NCBI GenBank assembly: GCA_003526435.1
Contig: DPWF01000316.1
Coordinates: 779 to 9,090, forward strand
DNA from: Chitinophagaceae bacterium
GTDB lineage: Bacteria; Bacteroidota; Bacteroidia; Chitinophagales; Chitinophagaceae
Reading direction: 5' to 3'
DNA: 8,312 nt
Positions 1 through 4,630 of the stretch are shown in pieces. The first letter of the stretch is position 1. The number at the start of each line of letters is the position of its first letter. The notes below the pieces were generated by a model. It had not been told where the DNA came from, ran no database searches, and saw only the letters and a list, made by a program, of their open reading frames with translations. Both the position numbers and the translations under genes were made by a program.

Positions 1-98
1 GGGAATTATTGAAGTAGTTATTTCATAGTTGCTGCTATTATGTTAATCTGCTTGTGATGTTATGAAAAACGGGACTCAGCGCTTATATTGCAATCAGC

Positions 99-1277
99 AT
101 GACCACATCCATCATCATAACTTTATGCGTACTGATATTACTTGCTTATCTTTTTGATATCAGCTCCGCTAAAACAAGAATACCCACTGTTATTCTATTG
201 CTGTTATTGGGCTGGGCACTTAAGCAGTTGACGGTATTTTTTTCGGTGTCAGTACCCGACCTGTCCTCCTTACTACCATTACTGGGTACAGTAGGATTGA
301 TATTAATTGTATTGGAAGGTTCTCTTGAGTTAGAGTTGAATAAATCGAAACTGCCGCTGGTAAGAAAAGCAGCCATTGTATCTTTTTTCCCGCTCATTGT
401 GAGTGGCTTGTTGCTGGCCTGGTTATTCAGTTATTATGGCGGGTATTCCTACAAACAATCACTGATTAATGTACTTCCTTTTTCAATCATCAGTAGTGCG
501 ATAGCCATTCCCAGCGCAAAAAACCTGGATACATATAACCGCGAGTTCGTTACTTATGAGAGTAGTTTGTCTGATATAATAGGGGTGATCATTTTCAATT
601 TTGTGGCATTAAACGCAGTAATTGATGCCACTGCCTTTATGCATTTTGGCTGGCAACTGATTCTCATACTGGTGGTTTCTTTTTTTGCATCTGTTGGACT
701 TTCTTATCTGCTCGGGAGAATACAGCATCATATTAAGTTCATTCCAATCATGGTAATGGTGATACTTATTTATATTGTATCCAAGCATTATCACCTGCCT
801 TCCCTGTTGTTTATCCTGTTATTTGGCGTTTTTCTGGGCAACCTCGATGAACTGAAACAGCATAAATGGATCGCCAAACTAAAACCAGATGACCTGAATA
901 AGGAAGTGCACAAATTCAAAGAAATAGCAACAGAAGCCGCTTTTGTGATCCGTACTTTTTTCTTTATTGTTTTTGGCTACCTGATTGAGACCGCTGAACT
1001 ATTAAATACCGATACACTTGTATGGGCAGGCATAGTGGTGGTTGTAATTTTTATAAGCAGGGCCATTCAATTAAAAATCTCAGGAATAAAATTATTTCCT
1101 CTGCTTTTTATTGCACCACGTGGGTTAATCAGTATTCTCCTCTTCCTGTCTATTGCGCAGGCAGATAAAATTGATATGGTGAATAATTCACTCATTATAC
1201 AGGTAATTATCTTAACAGCATTGGTGATGATGATTGGAATGATGGGGGTAAAAAAAAATAAAAAATCTACATCTTAA
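99..1277 (+). CDS. Cation:proton antiporter (CPA1/NhaP-like, Na+/H+ exchanger family)
   Basis: A very hydrophobic 392-residue inner-membrane protein with about ten to twelve predicted helices, the usual size for bacterial Na+/H+ exchangers. Family landmarks appear in order: an R-I-P motif at 27-29 leading into a helix, L-E-G-S-L-E-L-E at 72-79 in the third helix, an A-I-A-I-P-S-A unwound-helix segment at 134-140, E-S-S-L-S-D at 154-159 carrying the likely ion-binding aspartate D159, F-F-F-I-V-F-G at 287-293, and A-P-R-G-L at 339-343 with the conserved arginine. It probably exchanges Na+ or K+ for H+. The position before D159, normally Asn in CPA1 proteins, is Ser. An in-frame TGA at 63-65 and no ATG between it and 99 fix the start. 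The C-terminus is a short lysine tail encoded by A-runs (9 and 6 bases) and closed by tandem TAA codons. It is the first gene of a probable four-gene unit, 13 nt before the next. Ion specificity cannot be read from sequence. Confidence 0.9.
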   Translation: MTTSIIITLCVLILLAYLFDISSAKTRIPTVILLLLLGWALKQLTVFFSVSVPDLSSLLPLLGTVGLILIVLEGSLELELNKSKLPLVRKAAIVSFFPLIVSGLLLAWLFSYYGGYSYKQSLINVLPFSIISSAIAIPSAKNLDTYNREFVTYESSLSDIIGVIIFNFVALNAVIDATAFMHFGWQLILILVVSFFASVGLSYLLGRIQHHIKFIPIMVMVILIYIVSKHYHLPSLLFILLFGVFLGNLDELKQHKWIAKLKPDDLNKEVHKFKEIATEAAFVIRTFFFIVFGYLIETAELLNTDTLVWAGIVVVVIFISRAIQLKISGIKLFPLLFIAPRGLISILLFLSIAQADKIDMVNNSLIIQVIILTALVMMIGMMGVKKNKKSTS

Positions 1278-1290
1278 TAAAGTACCGCAT

Positions 1291-1656
1291 ATGCAAATAC
1301 GCCTTCACGAAATTGAAATAGGAGCCGCAGAACCTGGCCAGACAGCAAATTTTTTTTCATCGGTATTGGGTTTACCTGTCAAACTACAGGAAAACGGGTT
1401 AACTGTTTTTGATAGTGGTATGTCGGGTCTTGATTTTAATGTGTCTGATCATCTGCCTGCCGGAGTGGTACGGGTCAGCTTTCTAACCAACGATCTGCAA
1501 AATTGCATTGTGGCTTTAGAAAACCAACAACTACCCTACGAAGGCCCATTTGAATCGCATTTGGCTATGTTGGCGATCCGGTTCAAAGCACCTAATGGCA
1601 TGGACATCGTCATCAATACTCCCACTGACAGTTCTCCGGTCTGGTTGAAACTTTGA
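1291..1656 (+). CDS. VOC family protein (glyoxalase/bleomycin-resistance fold)
   Basis: A 121-residue protein, the length of a single vicinal-oxygen-chelate unit with two beta-alpha-beta-beta-beta modules. Supporting features are the N-terminal strand L-H-E-I-E-I (5-10), the helix ending F-F-S-S-V-L-G-L-P (21-29), typical of the phrase before the first loop, and the closing F-K-A-P-N-G-M-D-I-V-I (98-108), which matches the family's F-x-D-P-x-G-N-x-x-E-L end. The usual metal-binding Glu near that end is missing (I/V there), and only H6 is an obvious ligand candidate, so glyoxalase I activity should not be assumed. It may be a binding protein or an enzyme with a changed metal site. It has no signal peptide and is probably cytoplasmic. 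It starts 13 nt after the antiporter and ends 5 nt before the propeller gene, which suggests co-transcription. Confidence 0.82.
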   Translation: MQIRLHEIEIGAAEPGQTANFFSSVLGLPVKLQENGLTVFDSGMSGLDFNVSDHLPAGVVRVSFLTNDLQNCIVALENQQLPYEGPFESHLAMLAIRFKAPNGMDIVINTPTDSSPVWLKL

Positions 1657-1661
1657 TATAA

Positions 1662-2606
1662 ATGATAGGTATGAAATATGTACTACTGCTGTTGAGTTGC
1701 TTTGCACTTGGGTCATTTATGGAACCATCACCTGGTAAGAGTTTGTGGACAGTAACCGTGGATCCGGGCGGACGTTATGCAGTAACTGGGGGAGATGACC
1801 GCATCATCAGACTTTACCAGACCAAAGACATGAAGTTGCTTAGATCTTTTCCGGTTCGCTCTATGATCAGACGACTGGCTTGGCAACCTTTCGGTCAACT
1901 GCTGGCAGTAGCTACCAATGATAAACATATGCATCTGCGTAACATGGTTACCGGTGACTCAATTCCATTGCAGGGTATTGAGTTTGGAGGAAGAGGAGTT
2001 ACCTGGAGCTATAATGGTAAGTTTCTTGCGGTAACGGATAATCATCTTATCAAAATATTCAATGAAAAGGGACAATGGGTACGAACCATTCCCAAAGAAG
2101 ATCAAACCAGTTATTTTGATATTGACTGGCACCCTTCGAAAAACTTGCTGCTGGTAAGTGGAGATGATATCCGTTTGTATGAGATGAGTGGCAAAAAAAT
2201 GGCTACCCTCAAACACCGTGAAGAACATACAGGCGTATTATCTGTTGAGTGGCATCCCTCCGGGAATTTTTTTGTGAGTGGAGATTATGGACATGATGGA
2301 GAAGGCGTTCCATCTTTATTACAATACTGGACACCGGAGGGCAAATTATTCAAAACCATCAAAGGCAGTAAAACAGAATATCGTGATCTGCAATGGAACC
2401 AGGATGGGAGTTTATTGGCAACAGCCAGTGATAAGTTGCGTATCTGGACGAAAGATGGCGAATTGAAATATGAAGGAGGCGACGGAAAAGAAAATCTGTG
2501 GGGGATAAGTTGGAACGATTATTCAAAGGAGCTGGTCACAGTATATTTCACAGGAATTTTAGAAAAATGGAATAGCAAAGCTGTTTCTTTGCAACGATTC
2601 GAATAG
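1662..2606 (+). CDS. Exported WD40-repeat beta-propeller protein, seven blades
   Basis: A 314-residue protein made almost entirely of WD40-like repeats. Seven blades can be traced at roughly residues 28-63, 69-103, 111-143, 151-183, 192-233, 240-270 and 279-304. Each has a strand ending in W or V plus D/H-P-x-G/S (for example D-W-H-P-S at 155-159 and E-W-H-P-S-G at 196-201), then A-V/S-G-D-D, then a strand such as I-R-L-Y or L-R-I-W. Seven blades make a closed propeller, so the gene looks intact. Residues 5-19 form a hydrophobic signal-like segment. The cysteine in L-L-S-C (residue 13) resembles a lipobox but lies unusually close to the N-terminus. Translation may instead start at 1671, which gives a cleaner signal beginning M-K-Y-V. 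Proteins like this are protein-interaction scaffolds, and the partner is unknown. No catalytic domain is attached. It follows the VOC gene by 5 nt and precedes the S74-like gene by 19 nt. Confidence 0.85.
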   Translation: MIGMKYVLLLLSCFALGSFMEPSPGKSLWTVTVDPGGRYAVTGGDDRIIRLYQTKDMKLLRSFPVRSMIRRLAWQPFGQLLAVATNDKHMHLRNMVTGDSIPLQGIEFGGRGVTWSYNGKFLAVTDNHLIKIFNEKGQWVRTIPKEDQTSYFDIDWHPSKNLLLVSGDDIRLYEMSGKKMATLKHREEHTGVLSVEWHPSGNFFVSGDYGHDGEGVPSLLQYWTPEGKLFKTIKGSKTEYRDLQWNQDGSLLATASDKLRIWTKDGELKYEGGDGKENLWGISWNDYSKELVTVYFTGILEKWNSKAVSLQRFE

Positions 2607-2625
2607 CTCACTAAAATGCCATGTT

Positions 2626-3048
2626 ATGAAGAACAAAATGAAGTCACTTGTTATTGGCCTGATCGCCTGTTTTGCTACACAAAATGTAATGGCCCAGGAA
2701 ATGAATGATACCGAACTCAAAAAATACATCAGACCGGTAAGTGATGCTACTGCCCAGTTGCTAAAACTAAAACCGCAGTTGTTTGAGTATAAAGCAGAAT
2801 TCAATCGTTCATTGAAACTACCGGCGGGCAGGCAATTTGGCTTTGGTGTTGAAAATGTAGAAACGGTTTTTCCGCAACTGGTGAAAAGCAAAACCATCTC
2901 CTATACGGCCGGCAAGAATCTCTTTAAACAGGCCTATGTAAAAGAAGTGGAAATGGAGGGATTGATTCCTGTATTAGTAGAATCAATCAGGGAATTGCAA
3001 ACACAGATATCACAGTTAAAAGCAGAACTACAGGCCTTGAAAAAATAG
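2626..3048 (+). CDS. Secreted minimal S74-like chaperone-domain protein (degenerate, catalytic Ser replaced)
   Basis: A 140-residue protein with an N-terminal signal peptide (hydrophobic core about 7-18, likely cut V-M-A before Q24). The mature part aligns by eye with the C-terminal intramolecular chaperone domain (peptidase S74 type) of phage tail spikes and Bacteroidota tail-fibre-domain proteins. N-D-T-E-L-K (27-32) sits where S-D-x-x-L-K is usual, followed by I-R-P-V, L-K-L-K-P-Q-L-F-E-Y-K (46-56), L-P-A-G-R-Q-F-G-F (65-73), V-E-T-V-F-P-Q-L-V (78-86), and G-L-I-P-V-L-V-E-S-I-R-E-L (112-124), which runs into a heptad-patterned coiled coil to the end. The dyad lysine is kept (K32), but the nucleophile position is Asn27, so self-cleavage is not expected. 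There is no upstream fibre or adhesin domain. Location is probably periplasm or surface, and trimerisation is inferred from the family. Met5 (2638) is an alternative start. Last gene of the left block. Confidence 0.75.
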   Translation: MKNKMKSLVIGLIACFATQNVMAQEMNDTELKKYIRPVSDATAQLLKLKPQLFEYKAEFNRSLKLPAGRQFGFGVENVETVFPQLVKSKTISYTAGKNLFKQAYVKEVEMEGLIPVLVESIRELQTQISQLKAELQALKK

Positions 3049-3096
3049 CTTTACCCAGCCACATAAAACATCTAAGGCTTCGGCTGTTATTGAATA

Positions 3097-3133
3097 TATT
3101 TAGCATTTCCCGGTTACTGGGTCATGCTAAATA
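3097..3133. promoter_or_regulatory. Large inverted repeat just upstream of the PepSY gene (possible operator or mRNA hairpin)
   Basis: A perfect 10-bp inverted repeat, TATTTAGCAT (3097-3106) and ATGCTAAATA (3124-3133). Inside it is a second imperfect stem, CCCGG (3109-3113) with CTGGG (3117-3121; one G-T wobble) around a TTA loop. The right arm ends 10 nt before the PepSY start codon. No T-run follows, so it does not look like an intrinsic terminator for the preceding gene. It could be a repressor site overlapping the promoter, or a hairpin in the leader near the ribosome binding region. The pairing is seen directly; the function is inferred. Confidence 0.5.
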
Positions 3134-3143
3134 GTGCAGAATC

Positions 3144-3716
3144 ATGTCGAATCAACAGGAAAGCCGGCAGCGGCAGGCAAAAGTTTTACGGGTATTCAGA
3201 AAAGTACACAGGGTAACAGGTGCATTGTTATTTATTTTCTTTTTTATAGTAGCCATCACTGGCCTTTTGTTGGGCTGGAAAAAAAACAGCAAGGGCTATT
3301 TACTGGCCAAATCATACAAAGGAATATCAGCGGAGACCAAAAACTGGTTATCTGTAGACAGCCTGAGCAAGAACGCAGTTCATTATCTGCGTGATAGTGT
3401 TGATGCAGGTTTAACAACTACCATTGATCGGATTGATTTTAGACCTGAAAAAGGTATGGTGAAATTTCTGTTTACTGAACACTTCACAGCACTGCAACTT
3501 GATGCCAGTACAGGAGAATTGTTACATGTTGAAACAAGAAGAGCCGATTTCATTGAAAAAATACACGATGGTTCTATTGTAGACCAATACCTGAATATTG
3601 CATCGGGGAGTTTTAAATTATTTTATACAACTGTAATGGGACTAGCGCTGTTGTTGTTTACCATCACGGGCTTTTGGTTGTGGTATGGTCCCAAGAGGAT
3701 GCGGGCTAAAAAATAA
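3144..3716 (+). CDS. PepSY-associated transmembrane protein (two-helix, PepSY-TM family)
   Basis: A 190-residue inner-membrane protein with the short PepSY-TM layout: a basic cytoplasmic N-terminus, helix 1 at about 25-44, a periplasmic domain of about 110 residues with one PepSY-like unit, helix 2 at about 158-181, and a basic tail. Diagnostic pieces are R-K-V-H-R-V-T-G (19-26) with His22 at the membrane edge, L-D-A-S-T-G-E-L-L (119-127) typical of PepSY strands, E-K-I-H-D-G-S (138-144), and G-F-W-L-W-Y-G-P (176-183). Longer relatives with more helices include membrane reductases and iron-uptake-associated proteins, and the conserved histidines hint at haem or metal binding, but this short form has no assigned reaction. 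It sits 95 bp after the left block and behind its own inverted repeat, so it may be transcribed separately. It converges on the GLPGLI gene, and its final Lys codons and stop form an A-rich tract that is the T-tract of the opposite-strand terminator. Confidence 0.86.
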   Translation: MSNQQESRQRQAKVLRVFRKVHRVTGALLFIFFFIVAITGLLLGWKKNSKGYLLAKSYKGISAETKNWLSVDSLSKNAVHYLRDSVDAGLTTTIDRIDFRPEKGMVKFLFTEHFTALQLDASTGELLHVETRRADFIEKIHDGSIVDQYLNIASGSFKLFYTTVMGLALLLFTITGFWLWYGPKRMRAKK

Positions 3717-3793
3717 AAAAGGAAAGTCCGTGAGTCTCTGGCCGATAGTAATTACCCCCAAAACTATTCAGCCATATCAACCCCCGGACTTCC
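3707..3793 (-). terminator. Probable intrinsic terminator of the barrel-GLPGLI unit (minus strand)
   Basis: Read on the minus strand, an arm at 3793-3785 (GGAAGTCCG) pairs with 3730-3721 (CGGACTTTCC): nine base pairs with one bulged base. It is followed at once by T6-A-T6 (3720-3708). The 54-nt interior folds further: GGC/GCC and ATAGT/ACTAT pairs at 3740-3749 and 3763-3773 compact the loop. It begins 46 nt after the GLPGLI stop. The long loop is unusual for a simple terminator. On the plus strand the same stem has no T-run after it, so it should act mainly in the minus direction. Confidence 0.6.
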
Positions 3794-3838
3794 CAGTATA
3801 CATTTCATTCTCACATGCCGGAATCTATCCGACTTCAG

Positions 3839-4576
3839 TTATAGTAAAGAAGTCCACAATATTCGTGCCGCTTCTTTGCCCCAATCCTTCATCGCTTTAT
3901 TCAGATCTGTTGATAGCTGTGTCCAACTTGCTTTTTTGCCTTTTTGCGCAGGTGTAAGTTGGGCAGGAGTGGGGTCAACCAATTCTACTTTCGTGGCAAA
4001 CCATGTTGTATGTAATCGTGGAACAGCCAGGCCTAGTATCATTCCTGGTAAGCCGCTGAAACTTTCAGGACCACTGTTCACCATAATCTGGTCGGTATAA
4101 AAAGCAACTACATAAACAGAGTCGCAAATCTTTGTAACCGCTTTTTTACATTCAAATCCTGCAATGGTTCGGGTTTCATCGGTAATGCGCCATTCAAGCT
4201 GGCGAAGACTGTCCTGAATCAGGTAAGTTTGTTCAAATACATCCCGCTGCATAGAGATGGTTCCCTTGGTCATGTCTTTGATGGTAACATCCGATTCTGA
4301 AGGTTTACCCATCCAGAGATATTTATTGTCAGGGTTTTCTTTGAGTAAGCGATAAACAGAACGTTCATTATTGAACCTAAGTTCAAAATGATCTGTCAGC
4401 ATTTTAGGATATATCTTTTTCATTTCAGCAATCCAGGGGCCTTCATTTTCTCCTTCAAGCTGACTATGCTGGTTGTATTTTCTTTCAAATTCAACCCTGC
4501 CTGAACTGATAAACCTGGCCTGAGAAAAACAGGTTGTTGCAGAAAGCAGAAACAATAGAATGAATATATTTTTCAT
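3839..4576 (-). CDS. GLPGLI family protein
   Basis: A 245-residue exported protein of the GLPGLI family, named for its motif and essentially restricted to Bacteroidota. The motif reads G-L-P-G-M-I at 175-180 within F-S-G-L-P-G-M-I-L-G-L. Other family signs are the E-T-R-T-I-A-G-F-E-C-K-K-A segment (134-146), V-V-A-F-Y-T-D-Q-I (156-164) before G-P-E-S-F, and F-A-T-K-V-E near 193-198. Residues 1-19 are a signal peptide with likely cleavage at S-Q/A, so it acts in the periplasm or at the outer membrane. The biochemical role of the family is not established. It starts 38 nt after the end of the beta-barrel gene, a recurring pairing in this phylum, so the two probably work together, perhaps with GLPGLI as a periplasmic or surface accessory of the barrel. 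The closing segment 203-245 is Lys/Thr/Ala-rich and less characteristic. Length is normal and no defect is seen. Confidence 0.92.
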   Translation of the reverse strand: MKNIFILLFLLSATTCFSQARFISSGRVEFERKYNQHSQLEGENEGPWIAEMKKIYPKMLTDHFELRFNNERSVYRLLKENPDNKYLWMGKPSESDVTIKDMTKGTISMQRDVFEQTYLIQDSLRQLEWRITDETRTIAGFECKKAVTKICDSVYVVAFYTDQIMVNSGPESFSGLPGMILGLAVPRLHTTWFATKVELVDPTPAQLTPAQKGKKASWTQLSTDLNKAMKDWGKEAARILWTSLL

Positions 4577-4612
4577 GACGATGGAATATTATTTTAAAAT
4601 CCGTTAGTAGGT

Positions 4613-4630
4613 TTTCAGTTTTTACTGAAA
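4613..4630 (-). promoter_or_regulatory. Hairpin spanning the stop codon of the beta-barrel gene
   Basis: A perfect 7-bp inverted repeat with a 4-nt loop: on the minus strand TTTCAGT, AAAA, ACTGAAA. It covers the last codons (Phe-Ser-Lys-Asn) and the TGA stop of the barrel gene and lies 36 nt before the GLPGLI start. No T-run follows, so it is unlikely to terminate transcription. It could stabilise the upstream message end or tune translation of the second gene. Confidence 0.45.

Noticed and set aside
2..28. A frame reading G-I-I-E-V-V-I-S then stop at the left edge, possibly the tail of an upstream plus-strand gene.
   Set aside because: Eight codons are too few to recognise any protein, so it cannot be supported as a gene.
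1250..1265. A9-T-A6 run at the end of the antiporter gene as a possible slippage or frameshift site.
   Set aside because: It encodes a plain Lys/Asn tail a few codons from tandem stops, which needs no frameshift to explain.
1698..1709. Possible lipoprotein signal (L-L-S-C) in the propeller protein.
   Set aside because: The cysteine is only 10-13 residues from the N-terminus depending on the start, shorter than normal lipoprotein signals; left as a possibility within the gene entry only.
2278..2466. Short open frame inside the propeller gene, plus similar frames opposite the antiporter and the barrel gene.
   Set aside because: All lie wholly within well-supported genes and have unconvincing compositions, so they are shadow frames.
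3049..3096. Possible terminator after the S74-like gene (CAGCC at 3056-3060 with GGCTG at 3082-3086).
   Set aside because: A five-base stem with a 21-nt loop and no T-run after it is too weak to call.
3721..3730. GGAAAGTCCG resembles a conserved core segment of bacterial RNase P RNA.
   Set aside because: Only about ten bases match. The rest of the roughly 350-nt RNA with its other conserved blocks is absent and the gap between genes is only 122 bp. The bases are better explained as an arm of the terminator stem.
3685..3957. Plus-strand open frame across the convergent intergenic region.
   Set aside because: It overlaps the PepSY 3' end, the terminator stem and the GLPGLI coding end, and its translation shows no domain or signal; treated as chance.
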